This document shows positions 41,116-51,650 of a DNA stretch of 64,000 nucleotides, piece by piece. The notes beneath the pieces are model-generated. The model ran no database searches. It was not told the origin of the DNA and saw only the letters and a list, made by a program, of their open reading frames with translations. The DNA is from Caecitellus pseudoparvulus (taxonomy: Eukaryota; Bigyra: Bicosoecida): contig CBFFRQ010000028.1 in NCBI GenBank assembly GCA_965644315.1, forward strand, positions 1 through 64,000. The letters are read 5' to 3'. A program made the translations under genes and the position numbers. Numbering within the stretch: the first letter of the stretch is position 1; each line of letters opens with the position of its first letter.

Positions 41116-42021
41116 TCACACAAAGCCCTCCCCGTGCTGCTCCCCAACCATGGGCATGCTGTGCACGGGGCGCTGCTGCAACAAAGCGGGAAAGTCATCA
41201 GAGGGGCGCTGCTCCAGCATGGCTGGGGACAGGGCCGTCTCCACAGGGCGCTGCATGATCACGCCAGGCGGCAGCTGGTGTGTGGGGCGCTGTGAGATGT
41301 CTGCGCGTCGCGGCCGGCCTGACTCAGGAGCCGACTTGCCTTCTGCTGACCATGGCGCGGGGATGTCGGGCTGCTCGCGCAGGGAGGGGCGCTTGGGCTT
41401 GCTGAACTCAAACAGCACTGTGCCTTCCGCGGCAGGCACCCTGACTGCGTGGTACGCCTTATCGTGGCCTGAGTGGTTGTAGCGCCACTTCACCACCACC
41501 ACGGGCAAGGAGCCATCAGCGTCCTTGCGCGAGACGACTTTCGTGATGTGCCCACCGCACCCCAGGGCCAGGATCATGTGCTTGCTCCAGTCGGGGCTGC
41601 CTGGCCCAGCGGACGGAAGCAACTTCAACGCATCAGAGACTTCCCTCGTGCGCTGCACGGTCTTGCCACGGGTGGGGGACAGGTCGAATCTGGTCGTGGT
41701 GATGGTGTGCTGCAGCAGGCGCAGCTCGTGGGCCGACCGCACCACCACCTCGTCGTCGGTGCCGTCAAACAGCACACCAGTCCACTCCTCCAAGATGGGC
41801 AGCTCCGTCACTGCACCTGCGATGGCGTCACTGCCCTCTGCTGCGGTGCCAGGGGCACCTACAGCACCTGAAGCTGACTTGGCTCCTGTTCCTGCAATTC
41901 ACGGGGCGTGGTGGGGTGCCTGCTTGCCACTGTGCCTTGCCGCCCGCGCCTTGGCGTGGTGCGCACCTCCGAAAACGCTTGCAAGCAGCTGGCGGCCGAT
42001 TTGGCCGGTCTCGCTCGCCAT
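41116..42021 (-). CDS. unrecognised 276-aa protein with four QRP motifs
   Basis: Two exons (42021-41967 and 41891-41116; intron of 75 nt, GTGCGC...TTGCAG) join in frame to give MASETGQIGRQLLASVFGGT and onward. An Ala/Gly-rich leader of about 45 residues precedes a compact part, about residues 50-165 (ELPILEEWTGVLFDGTDDEV, HMILALGCGGHITKVV, VVVVKWRYNHSGHDKAYHAV), that looks like a small beta-rich domain. The C-terminal 110 residues are disordered and carry four spaced QRP motifs (SQRPTHQLPPG, MQRPVETALSP, EQRPSDDFPAL, QQRPVHSMPM) about every 14 residues, which suggests repeated peptide ligands. No signal peptide or membrane helix is seen. I do not recognise the family and assign no function. 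The gene is divergent from SelK. Confidence 0.65.
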
Positions 42022-42574
42022 GTCGCCGCGCACACACGAGGAAACTACTCAGGGGGCGCTCTGCCAGGGACCACGTTGGCCTGCTCGGGGAGGAGCAAGC
42101 TTCTGCAGGCGACGCCTTGGGATGTTGCTGGTGTGGAAGGTGGGCAACCACGCGTGAAAGGCTAGGGACCGAAGACACATAGAAAGGTCGATAAAGGCTG
42201 GGTTCCAGTATGCAGAGGGAGGGAGTTGATTTGAAAAGTCGCCTGCATCGCAGCACCCATTGGGTCCCCCCCGCCCCCCCGCGTGCTGCGGGGAGGTCTC
42301 GTCGGGAAGGCGACCCTGCGGAAATTGCCTGCCAATCCAACCAACACGGCAAAACCAACCCCACGTGGTGTATGGCCACGCTGCTGTTCCTGCACTGCTG
42401 GCCATCGCAGTACATCACATCTTTGTGCCATCTGCCATTGGTGCTGGGCACCCCGGGCAAGGTCAGTGCTCCCCTGCTGCTTGCGTTGCGAAGGGTCCCT
42501 TGCCTCTGGAAGGCGGGCGTACACCTGGCCCCTGCAGCCTTTCGAGGCAGGCCTGCGCTGGCCCACCTGCAGCC
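42022..42574. other. divergent intergenic region
   Basis: 553 bases between the starts of the unrecognised minus-strand gene and the plus-strand selenoprotein K gene. Short frames on both strands lack domains. It presumably holds both promoters; no motif was recognised. Confidence 0.35.
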
Positions 42575-43122
42575 ATGGTGTACATCGATGCTAGCGGTGA
42601 GTCGCGCGCCACATGGCTCGATGGAAGTGCACGGGCGCTGCAGGGCGACCTGTGCACACGTGGTGCCTGAAACGCCGCTGCTGCGCAGGGCGAGTGCAGA
42701 AGGACCAAGGCTGGCTGCGCGCCAGCATCATCACAGACTGCCTGTGGGGCCTGTTGAACTTCATTTGGCTGTTCTTTTCAACTCTGTGTGGTGTGAGTCG
42801 TGCCCAGCGAGCCCGGCGTGCCCTGCGGCTCTCCCACTGCACTGCGCCCACGCCACAGGGTCGGGACACTGGGAACGTCGCGCGTCTGTCAGGGCGAGGC
42901 GGGACCCATGCACAAGGCCCAGGAGGCGGGGGCGGGCCGGGAGGCGGTGGTCCGCCCCGTGGTCCCCCTCGGCCAAAGCCTGCAGACAAGTGGAAGGGGG
43001 GGGGCACCGCGCCGTCAGCCGGAGGAGGCGGCCGTGGCAACACACATGGCCTCAGCAACCGCTCCCAGGTGCGCGGCATGAGCAACAGGCCGCCTGTTGC
43101 TCGAGGAGGCGGGTGAGGATAA
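42575..43122 (+). CDS. SELENOK: selenoprotein K (TGA at 43114-43116 read as selenocysteine)
   Basis: Three exons (42575-42596, 42689-42792, 42859-43122), each bounded by GTGAGT or an AG acceptor, give 129 aa. The start MVYIDASGRVQKDQGWLR matches SelK MVYISNGQV...PWRLS. One membrane helix follows (ITDCLWGLLNFIWLFFSTL), then a Gly/Pro-rich tail. The frame meets TGA, then GGA and TAA, so decoding TGA as Sec ends the protein GGG-Sec-Gly. This matches the conserved SelK ending GG-Sec-Gly-Arg, less the final Arg. SelK is a small ER membrane protein that binds p97 and Derlin in ERAD and supports DHHC6 palmitoylation. The second intron is 66 nt, a multiple of three, so its retention would not break the frame; its GTGAGT/CACAG ends favour removal. 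A SECIS-like hairpin lies about 95 bases after the TGA. It converges with an E3-ligase gene. Confidence 0.88.
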
Positions 43123-43210
43123 GCCACACGCTCGGTATCCGAGTGTGTGGCCCCCCCCGTTTTCTCCCCTGTGCGTGTGTGTGTTGGGCAGCTGCAACAT
43201 TCGCAGCCTC

Positions 43211-43257
43211 ACGATGGGGGTGGTGTAAGCCAGGCCACCTGGACAGCACCCCCTGAT
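43211..43257 (+). promoter_or_regulatory. SECIS-like element, form 2, variant ACGA core
   Basis: The 3' flank of SelK can fold as follows. The 5' core is ACGAT (43211-43215) against TGAT (43254-43257), with tandem G-A/A-G pairs (213/256 and 214/255). Helix II is 216-226 against 243-253, eleven positions with one G-G mismatch. An unpaired AA at 227-228 follows immediately. A five-pair mini-helix CCAGG/CCTGG (230-234 with 238-242) then closes a 3-base loop. The AA bulge plus the extra helix is the form-2 SECIS layout. The canonical AUGA is here ACGA, a one-base change next to the essential GA. Helix I below the core is not clear. The distance from the TGA (about 95 bases) suits eukaryotic recoding. 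Confidence 0.7.
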
Positions 43258-43308
43258 ACAGCCCCCACACATGCTTTGCTGTGGCGTGTCCCTGAGTTTC
43301 AATGCACG

Positions 43309-44037
43309 TCAGGCCCCTCCCCCCCGCTGTGCCTGCTGCACCAGCAGGTGCTGGTACGCCAACGCCAACCCTGCGAACCACAGCAACCACGTGAACACGT
43401 CATCCAGCAGGCCAAACGGCCCCAGCAGCGCCTCTGGCATGAGGTCCACAGGCAGCACTGTGTACAAGAATGCCCCTGCAAGGCGCCAGAGCTGCTGAGA
43501 TGTGACTGCCAGGCGCAGCAGCTGCAGCCACCCGTGCCGCCGCGTGAAGGCAGCTGCCAGAATGCCGGGAGCGGCCTGCAGCAGCGGACCCAGGTTCTGC
43601 CACTGCCCCAGGCGGATGTTTTGCACAGCTCCCACCTGGGCGTTGTACTGCGCCACCTGCTCAGCGGCTGCCGCGTCTGCCTCAGTGTCCCCCACCGGCA
43701 CTAGCGCCACGACCTCTTGCCGGCACATGGGGCACTTGACGGCCGCTGGGGCGAACTGGGCCTGCCAGTACTGGTGCAGACACCCCGTGCAGAACTGGTG
43801 GTTGCAGCTTGTCAGGCAGGGGTGGGTGGCAGCGTCCAGGCACACGGCACAGACGTCCTCCCTGGCTTGGGGAGGTGGGCCACCTCCCTCGCCAGGCGCA
43901 GCAGTGCGCCCGCCGAAACACGTGTGGCGGGCACAAGGGGCACAGCAGCAGCATGCCTGCAGGAGCATGCACGTTCCTGCTCCCAACAGCGTCAAGGCCA
44001 TCAGCACTTCATCTGCTATGCCGAAGATGAGCGGCAT
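43309..44037 (-). CDS. RNF170-like membrane RING E3 ubiquitin ligase with DUF1232
   Basis: The protein is 242 aa from the ATG at 44037. The frame is open further upstream without an ATG, so another N-terminal exon cannot be excluded. A hydrophobic helix near residues 10-30 precedes a C3HC4 RING (CAVCLDAATHPCLTSCNHQF, CTGCL, CPMC). The C-terminal half ends in a DUF1232-type helical hairpin (LYTVLPVDLMPEALLGPFG, LLDDVFTWLL). The RING then DUF1232 order is diagnostic of RNF170, an ER E3 that targets activated IP3 receptors in animals. The substrate here is unknown. It faces SelK tail to tail, and the SECIS lies between them, about 50 bases from its stop. Both neighbours act at the ER, though shared function is only suggestive. 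Confidence 0.82.
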   Translation of the reverse strand: MPLIFGIADEVLMALTLLGAGTCMLLQACCCCAPCARHTCFGGRTAAPGEGGGPPPQAREDVCAVCLDAATHPCLTSCNHQFCTGCLHQYWQAQFAPAAVKCPMCRQEVVALVPVGDTEADAAAAEQVAQYNAQVGAVQNIRLGQWQNLGPLLQAAPGILAAAFTRRHGWLQLLRLAVTSQQLWRLAGAFLYTVLPVDLMPEALLGPFGLLDDVFTWLLWFAGLALAYQHLLVQQAQRGGGA

Positions 44038-44142
44038 GTCGCGAAACGCCGCCAAAACGCGTGGACCCCAAACAGCCGCAGTGCGTGCAAGGAGCAAACA
44101 CTGGTGAATTACCAGGGTGCATTCTGGCGTTGTGAGGTTTGC

Positions 44143-47100
44143 CTAGCGAGCTGCACCCATGCCTGCCCCGGCGTGGGGCGTGGGAGTCCCCTCCAGCTCC
44201 CCCCCACTGCCACTTGGCTCAAAGGGATCTTCGGAGGGGAGGGGGTCCCAGCCCATCATGCGGCGCAGCCCGCGCATGCGCAGGCAGCACATGAGGTCAT
44301 GCATGCAGCGGGTGCAGGGCTCTGGCAGCCCCACACTCTGCTGCGCATCGTCCTCCCCGCTCCAGTCCTCCACGCCCAGCAGCCACCGCGGCACTGGCCA
44401 CTGGTCTGTCTCGTTGCAGCGCTTCACGACGGCCTTGCGCAGCTCATCCACCACCAGCACTGAGGAGGCCAGCGCTGTCACAATGACCCAGTCCAGGAGG
44501 GACAGGCCCTCCGTGCGGAAGACGGCCTGCAGGGGCGGCGCGTACACCAGCAGTGCCAGTGCCGTCAGGGAGCCCGCGACGGCAATGTTGAACATGCGGT
44601 TGGACGTCACGCCCAGCGTGAAGATGGAGTTAGTCGCTGAGCGAGAGGCGGCGGCGTTGAACATGTCGAAGAGCACGAAGGTGGCGAAGGTCATGGTGGT
44701 GTCGCGGGTCGTGACCTGCCCGTCAGCAGACAGCTCCTGCACATACACCAGCAGCGTGCCCAGCAGCATGAGGACGCCTGCCATGAGCACACGGCTCATG
44801 AGGCCCCGTGTGACGATGGGCTCGGCCCGGGGACGCGGCGGCTGCTGCATGACATCCCGCGGCACCGGCTCCACGCCCAGGCTGATGGCGGGGAAGCCGT
44901 CCATGATGACGTTGATGAAGAGCACCTGCATGGGGGAGAGGGGCGCGGGCAGGCCCAGCATGGTGGTGATGGCCACCAGCCCCAGCGCCGCCACTGACGT
45001 GGACAGCTGGAAGCGGCAGAAGTTGCGGATGTTGAAGAAGGTGCCTTTGCCTTCCCGCATGGCCTGCACCACTGACGCCAGGTCGTCATTCAGCAGCACC
45101 ATGTGGGCAGCCTGCTTAGCCACCTCCGTGCCACTGCCCATGGCCACGCCGATGTCGGCGGAGCGCAGGGCGGGGGCGTCGTTCACGCCGTCGCCCGTCA
45201 TGGCCACCACGTGGCCCGCGTGCTGCAGCGCCTGCACGATCTTGAGCTTGTGCCGGGGCGTGGTGCGGTACAGCACGCTGACTCCCACCAGGCGGTCTGC
45301 CAGCTCAGCAGGCTCCAGGGCGTCCACCTCCGCCCCTGACAGGACACTCGGCTGCCCGCCACTGCCCGTGTCGTCGGGGTCATCCAGCAGCCCCATCTCT
45401 TCCCCCAGCTCCAGGGCGGTGTGGTTCTGCGTCGCGCCAGCCTGGGACAGCAGCCCCAAGTGCCCCGCGATGGCCACTGCGGTGGCCTTGGCGTCCCCAG
45501 TGATCATGATGGTGCGCACACCCGCACGGTGCAAGGCGGCAATGCTGGTCGTGGCCGCCTCACGGGGGGGGTCGTGGATACCCACCAGCCCCAGGAAGGT
45601 CATGCCGGCGCCAGGCGCCAGCTCGGCACTGCCCGCCTCCCCCAGCTCCTCCACCCCCTCGTCAGTACCATGCCCCGGCGGCCAGGCAGACGCCTGCAGC
45701 GCCGCCGCGGGGAAGGCAGGGATGCTCTGCCCCACCGCCACGGCGATGACGCGCAGGCCCTGCTCAGCCATGCGTGCGGCGGCCTGCGCTGCGGCGTCCC
45801 GCTCAGCCTGCGTCATGTCCCCCACGCCGCCGCCGCCACAGACACAGCGGCAGCACAGCGGCAGCACCACCTCCACCGCGCCCTTCACGTGGTACACCTC
45901 GCCTGGCACGGCAGGCCACCCCATGGCAGGGGAGCCGCCAAACGGCAGGCTGGGGTCGGCGGGTGGCACGGCTCCCCCCACCACCCCACTGCGCACACGG
46001 ACCGCCATCCACTTACTCTCGTGTGAGAACGGCACCTCCAAGGTGCGCTGCACATCGGCCCCGGCACCAGCCGAGCCGCCCAGGGTGGTGGCGGCAGACA
46101 GCGCCACTGCCACGGAGGGTGTCGCGGCGGCGCCTGCAGCCTGCCCCACCGGCGACACTGCCTCCTCGCCAGCCACAGCCACTGCAGGGCGGCAGCCCAC
46201 CTTCGCTGCTGCCACCAGCAGGCTGGCTTCCGTGGGCTGTCCCACGACGCGGGGCCTGCGGGAGCCCAGCACCACCTGGGAGTTGTTGCAGATGGCTGCG
46301 GACTGCAGTGGCGCCACCAGAGCGGGGGTGGCCTGCAGTGACACGGGCCGGTTGCCCAGCTCCCCCGACCCACCATCGGGGTCGTAGCCAGTGCCTTTCA
46401 GGAAGAACGTCACGCCGCCCTCGATGCCCGGCGCTGTGTGGGTGGTGGGCGTCGTCGCAAGGGCACTGGTGATGCCGCCGCTGCCTGTGGCGGTGAGCAG
46501 GTGTGACGCAGGGGCAGCAGCTGTGGCGAAGGACCACACCTGCACAGCGGTCATCTCGTTGGCAGTCAGTGTGCCGGTCTTGTCCGCGCACACGACCGTG
46601 GCGCAGCCCAGGGCCTCCACGGCAGGCAGCTTCTTCACGACGGCCTGGCGGGTGGACATGCGCTGCACGCTGAGGGCCAGCGTGACGGTGACCACCACCG
46701 GCAGTCCCTCCGGAATGGCGGCCACTGCCAGGGACACGCCCATGGTGAAGGTCTCGAGCAGGGGCTGCCCCATGATGAGGGAGCCGAAGAGCGTCATGAG
46801 GACGATGATGCCGATGGAGATGGTGCTGATGAGGCTGCCCAGCGCATCCATGCGCTCCTGCAGGGGGCTCTTGCCTGACCCCGCATCGGCCATGAGACTG
46901 ACCATGCCGCCCAACTCCGTGCTGGCCCCAGTGGAGACGACCACCGCCCGGCCCCGCCCAGACTGCACAAAGGTGCCCATGAACAGGATGCAGTGCATGT
47001 CTGCGAGGTCCAGGGGGGTGGGGGGCGTGTCCTCGCCACCCCCCCCACCACGGGCACACGTCGCGTGCGTCTTGCGAGCTGGGCGCCCCTCCCCCGTCAT

Positions 47101-47732
47101 GGAGCTCTCGTCAATGGACAGGCCGTGCGCAGACAGCACGCGGCAGTCGGCGGGGACGCGGTCTCCGGTGGTGAGGAGGAGGATGTCCCCTGGCACCAAG
47201 TCACTGGCCAGCACCTGCTCAGCCACGCCACCACGCAGCGCAACACACCGCGCTGGCGCCAGCTCTCGCAGGGCGGCGATGGATTCATCGGACTTGTACT
47301 CCTGCACGAACGCCACAGTGGTCACCAGCACCACTGCGATGAAGATGCTGATGGCGTCGTCCACCTCGCCCACCTGTGGCAAGCGCAGCAGTGCCAGGGT
47401 CAGGTGGCTTCCGCCAAGCTTCACACCTGCCACTTGGCAGCGCGAGCACTCACCAGCAGAGAAATGAACGCCGCCGCGCCCAGGAGGCCAATCATGGGAT
47501 CTTGGTACTGCTCGAGATACTTGCGCCACAGGGGCGTGTCGTCGTCGTCAGGCAGCTCGTTGGGCCCAGCAACAGCTGCGCGCTGCGGTACTTGACCAGG
47601 CGACAGGCCAACGTTGCCATCCACGCTCAACTGCGCCAGCACTGCCTCTGCTTCCTGGTGACATGCCGATGCTGCAGGGAGGGGTGTCCAGTCTTGCCCC
47701 CCACCGTGCGCCGGCTCGGCAGACGCTTCCAT
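44143..47732 (-). CDS. SPCA-type Ca2+/Mn2+ P-type ATPase
   Basis: Two exons (47732-47454 and 47373-44143; intron of 80 nt) give 1169 aa. The splice joins FISLLV to GEVDDAISIF, as expected in the M1-M2 region. The cation-ATPase N-terminal segment (QLSVDGNVGLSPGQV) starts the protein. All P-type landmarks are present: actuator DESSMTGE, AAIPEGLPVVV in M4, phosphorylation site CADKTGTLTANEM, MTGDGVNDAPALR hinge, and VQEYKSDESIAALRELAP, which is SPCA-like. SPCA pumps load Ca2+ and Mn2+ into the Golgi. The nucleotide-binding domain carries Gly/Ala-rich insertions, which explain the excess over the usual 920-950 aa. The ATG at 47732 is the first in the open frame. The gene is divergent from the Josephin gene, with 210 bases between their start codons. 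Confidence 0.9.
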
Positions 47733-47942
47733 AGCGCCGGTTCCTCCCGAGCAGAAGACTGCCCGCGACACCCACTCGCTTGGGAGCCAAGCCGCGTGCG
47801 CACACGGAAGCAGAGCTGGGCAAATCTAGCCAGGTACGTTGCAATTGTGTGCAGGGAATAGTGCCGCAGTGCAACATGTGCGCCTCCAGTGTGCGTTGAT
47901 CTCACGCCCCCCCCCTCAGGCGCCCAGTCTTCTGTGGGCAGC
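47733..47942. promoter_or_regulatory. compact bidirectional promoter region
   Basis: 210 bases between the start codons of the minus-strand SPCA gene and the plus-strand Josephin gene. It must hold both promoters and both 5' UTRs. No TATA-like element was recognised. Confidence 0.4.
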
Positions 47943-48574
47943 ATGTCCAGCGTACCAATTACCGCGAGCGCTTCGCCTGCTGCTGTAGTGCACGAGAAGC
48001 AAGTGCTGCGGCGGTGTGGACTGCACGCCACCAACAACATCCTGCAGCATGATGGCGCGCACTTCTCAGTGGACGACTTCGAAGGCATCGCGGGCGAGAT
48101 ACAGCCGGGCGGCGACTGCTGTGGCAACCACCACAAGGCCGGCTGTCGTCAAGGTGCGTCGCCCACGCGCCCGCCACGGGCCGACAGCGTGCCATGGTGC
48201 AAGTGCACATACCATGCGTCACAGGCAACTACGGCGTTGACGTCGTCATGGTAGCGCTGATGCGCAGGGGGCTGGAGGCTGCCTGGCTCCGGCCGTCGGC
48301 AGACCTCTCGCAGCTGCTGGCGGCCCCTGACGGGCCTGTGGCCCTGCTTTTGAACCGCCCAACCACTGGCTGGTGTGGGCTGTGGAAGAGCAATCACTGG
48401 TACACCATTCGCCGCGTGCAGGGTGGGCGCTGGCTCCTCCTTGACTCGGCGGCGGCGGCACCTGAGCCGATGGACCCAGGCCAAGTGGTGGACCACGCCT
48501 TGCAGCTGAAGGATGACGGTGGCCACGTTTTGCTTGTGCAGGCCCAAGCCAGTGGTGATGGCGACGGCGAGTGA
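47943..48574 (+). CDS. Josephin-domain deubiquitinase (JOSD1/2-like)
   Basis: Two exons (47943-48153 and 48225-48574; intron of 71 nt, phase 1) give 186 aa, the usual size of stand-alone Josephins. The catalytic Cys lies in EKQVLRRCGLHATNNILQ, matching the family EKQxxxLCAxHALNN. The splice restores HHKAGCRQGNYGVDVVMVAL, equal to the conserved GNYDVNVIMxAL. The catalytic His is in SNHWYTIRRV, and the acidic partner in WLLLDS. Josephins are cysteine proteases that cleave ubiquitin. No UIM or extra domain is seen. The ATG at 47943 is the first in the open frame. The stop TGA sits inside a GTGAGT sequence, so alternative 3' splicing is possible but not supported. Confidence 0.88.
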
Positions 48575-49190
48575 GTGCTGGCTGTGCCACAGACGGGGCA
48601 GGCGGTGGTGTGCCCCCACTGTGCAGCCTTGGCCCTTGGAACCCAGCTGCCAAGTGCAGCAGGGGATGGCAGAGGGAGGTTGGGGCGTGCCAGCGCCACG
48701 TCACACTTCGGGGCGCCTTGCCGCGCCGACGGCGTCCCAGCAGGGCTGGGCCCCTATCGCTGGCAAAGTGAGGGCACCAACCTGACAGCTGCAGCAGGAG
48801 AGGCTCACACAGGCATCTCCTCCAAGTCCACTTCTGTGGCCAGCACACCGATGCTGCGCTGCTGGTGTGCTGCGAACAGCCGAGACGTGCGCTGGAGTCT
48901 GTGCAAAGCGAGCACTGGCAAACGAAGCCAAGCGGACCTGCCCATTCCACGCCAGGGGTCAAAATTCTCTACCGATTGTGCTAAATACATGGAGGACAAG
49001 ACATCTTGCGTCAGTCTTCCACTTGGTGTCCTGGAAAGCTTGAGCAGCCTCCTCTTTCCCGCGCAGCAGGCGCCGCCCAGCGCAACCGTGCAAGGTGCGG
49101 AAATCGCTCGCTACATACGTGAACCTTGGCCGGAAAGCGTGCAAGAAAGCCAGTGATCGCTGCAGCCTCCACTGAAGAACAAACCTCATC
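48575..49190. other. gene-free interval
   Basis: 616 bases between the Josephin stop and the cyclin Y start, both plus strand. A frame directly after the Josephin stop contains VCPHC and CWLCH-like pairs, but there is no complete zinc motif, start or splice evidence. Presumably 3' UTR plus cyclin promoter. Confidence 0.35.
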
Positions 49191-50734
49191 ATGCCTACAA
49201 ACGGCGCGGCAAAGAGCAGTCGCAGCAGGCCGCCTCGAAGCGAGATGCAGACAACGGTGCAAGTGGCCACTCCAGTCATCCCGCAGCGCCTGCAGTATCG
49301 GTCGCCACGCACCCGTGCAGCCGGCATCGCGGCGTGCTTGCCTCCAAAGTCCAGCACGCTGCACGATGTGGACCCTGTGGACACGCTGCAACGGGTGGCC
49401 GTCGTCCTGTACCAGCACCTGCTGCGCTGCGAGCGCGACAAGGCTGGCCTCGCCCCCTTGCCACCCGTGCACCGCACTGCGGCGGCCCTCCCTCAAGTGC
49501 CTGACTTGACCCTACCCCCCCTGGACATCAGTGGTGATATCACAGTGCCTGCAGGGGGTGGCGCTGCCCTGCCGGCAGTGGCGGATGCCGCCGAGTCACT
49601 GCCCCAGCCAGGCACCAGCGTGCCAGCGGGAGTCAACATTGGCGTCGCCCGAGTGGCCTCTGCCGTGGACCTGTCCGCTGCAGACCGCAGCTTGCTCTTC
49701 GCGCCGCAGTGGAGCCGCGAGCCGGTGAGCACTCTGGACAGTACCGCCCAGGGCAGTGTCAGCACCAGCATCCGCACGCGCGACGGGCAGCCCATCCTGG
49801 AGGCACCCCCCCGCGTACCCGGCTCCTCCACGCCGCGCCTGGACGCGTCCCCTGCCGTGGGCAGTCTCCCCGCCTTCGCCTTGCCCTCCCCCACTCTGTC
49901 TGCCTTCAGCCCTGCTCTGGGGCCCACTGGCGCAGGGCAGAGCAAGGGGGCGGAGGAGGAGGATGAGAGCCACCACTTCCACGAGGCGCAGTTCCTGCGG
50001 CCACAGTTCGACCTGAGCTTCTACAGGGGACCCGTCGTGCACATCCCTTCCTTCTTCACCATCAGGGTGCGTCTGCCGCCACGCTCGCTGCCTAGCCCCC
50101 CTGCACGCCGACACCCTTGCTGCTCCCTCGCAGACTATGGAACCCGCCTTCACACTGCCGACAGTCACAGACATCTTCACCTTTGCTCACTACGTGTACG
50201 GCACCGCCCGGCTGTCTCCGGAGTGCTCAGTGGTGTGCCTCATTTACGTCGAGCGGCTGCTCAGCAACGGTGCGTGCTTTGGCGTTTGCGCTCCCAACCC
50301 ACCTACTCCTCACACACACACCCTCCCCCCCCCGCTTCTCAGGCAACGTGCTGCTGCTGGCGTCCAACTGGCGCCCCATCGTCCTGACCGCCCTCCTCCT
50401 GGCGTCCAAGATGTGGAACGACCTGGCCACCTGGAACGTGGAGCTGGCCGCCGTGTGCCGGCAGTACTCCCAGGGCGCCATCTCTCGCATGGAGCAGGCC
50501 TTCGTGTCCTGCCTGCGCTTCCAGCTGTACATCACCGCCTCCACCTACGCCAAGTACTTCTTCGCCCTGCGGGGGCTGTCCGAGCAGCGGGACTTCCAGA
50601 GGCGCTTCGCTGCGACGCTGCCTGTGGAGGTGCCGGGGAGCAGCACGCCGCCCCCCTCAGCGTCAGGCGCGGGGGGGGAAGTGGAGGCTGCCAGCGCGGC
50701 CCTGCAAGAAGCTGTCTACAGCCGCAGCCTGTGA
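49191..50734 (+). CDS. cyclin Y-like cyclin
   Basis: Three exons (49191-50066, 50134-50269, 50343-50734; introns of 67 and 73 nt) give 467 aa. The cyclin box begins after the first splice (TMEPAFTLPTVTDIFTFAHY, LSPECSVVCLIYVERLL). It continues through the second (LASNWRPIVLTALLLASKMW, NDLATWNVELAAV, YAKYFFALRGLSE). SNWRPIVLTALLLASKxWxD and TYAKYYFxLR are cyclin Y signatures. In animals cyclin Y binds CDK14/16 at the plasma membrane. The N-terminal 280 residues are Ala/Pro/Ser-rich and longer than in animal homologues. MPTN does not give an N-myristoylation site. A partner kinase is not in the window. The gene converges with the helical-repeat gene, 41 bases apart. Confidence 0.88.
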
Positions 50735-50775
50735 CGATTGCCTGGGCTCAATGCATTCTTCTCGCGCACTGCACG

Positions 50776-51426
50776 TCACCTGCCGCCGTCCGCCTGCAGC
50801 TTGCCCTTGAGGGTGGGCAGGATGTCGGCGCCAGGCCGGCCACTGGCTTCGTAGGCCATGAGCAGCGCGGCAGCCTGCTGCTTGGTGAAGGACCCCACGC
50901 TGTCAGACTGCAGGCGGGCGGCGATGGTGTCCCACAGGGCAGGGGAGCCCTTGGTGCCCCTGTGGCGGCCGTACGCCCAGGCCAGAAGAGACAGGCTGGC
51001 AGCTGGCAGGTCGGGGATGACAGTGAGGAAGCGCTTCTCCAGGCCTTCGAACAGCTCGTCGCAGTGCGCCTTGTTGGCAGAAAAGGCCTGCACGGTCATG
51101 ACCAGCAGGGAGGCGTCCTTCACGCGGTCCATGCGGTCCCACAACAGACGCTGCTCGTTGTCCCAGTGCCACCACAGCACTGCGTGCCACCGGTGGGCAC
51201 GGGCCAGCTCATCCTCCTCAGGGCGCTCCGGGTCATTCACATCGGGGACATCCATCAGCTTGCTCTCTTTGCTGGCGTCGCTGGCGGCCTCGGCCTCAGC
51301 ACTGCAGTGGCGCACCGCCGCCAGTGGCGTGCGAAACATGGCGCCTCGAATTCCGCAGGCTGCCACACCCCGTCTTGCCCCCCGCAGAGCCGCCAAAACG
51401 GAGCCGCTCACACGCAACGCGGCCAT
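50776..51426 (-). CDS. mitochondrial heptatricopeptide/FASTK-like helical repeat protein
   Basis: 216 aa, single exon, with ATG at 51426. The N-terminus (MAALRVSGSVLAALRGARRG) is Arg/Ala/Ser-rich without acidic residues until about residue 44, a typical mitochondrial transit peptide. The remainder is helical and carries repeated motifs such as LLVMTVQAFSANK, LSLLAWAYGRHRGTKGSPALW and QAAALLMAYEASGR. These resemble the W/F-A-x-A repeats of HPR, FAST-kinase-like and OPR RNA-binding proteins of organelles. No RAP domain is present at the C-terminus. A role in mitochondrial RNA metabolism is inferred; the family call rests on pattern only. Confidence 0.55.
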   Translation of the reverse strand: MAALRVSGSVLAALRGARRGVAACGIRGAMFRTPLAAVRHCSAEAEAASDASKESKLMDVPDVNDPERPEEDELARAHRWHAVLWWHWDNEQRLLWDRMDRVKDASLLVMTVQAFSANKAHCDELFEGLEKRFLTVIPDLPAASLSLLAWAYGRHRGTKGSPALWDTIAARLQSDSVGSFTKQQAAALLMAYEASGRPGADILPTLKGKLQADGGR

Positions 51427-51650
51427 AGCTGTCGTGTACTAATTAATAAATTGCCCTGGTCACCGCAACGTGTGCTGCTGAGTTCTAGTGCACCGAAATA
51501 CCTGAGAGGGCACCGGCTGGGATGCTGGCCGGTTCGCACTCAGAATAGCGATGGGAAAGGGATTGAGGGGGTGGACGAGCAAGGTGAGGCCGGGCAGTAG
51601 GACATGAAGTGCCCTGAACGCGGTAGTGCCTGTGTATTCTTGCACGCCCC

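Noticed and set aside
42793-42858. Retention of the 66-nt second SelK intron as coding
   Set aside because: The frame would stay open, but GTGAGT and CACAG ends and the lack of family similarity in the segment favour splicing.
44159-46387. 742-codon plus-strand frame opposite the Ca2+ ATPase
   Set aside because: Low-complexity Ser/Pro/Arg product without domains; the ATPase on the other strand is unambiguous.
48575-49156. Zinc-ribbon-like frame after the Josephin stop (VCPHC)
   Set aside because: Only one Cys pair is convincing, the rest is low complexity, and no splice link to the Josephin gene was found.
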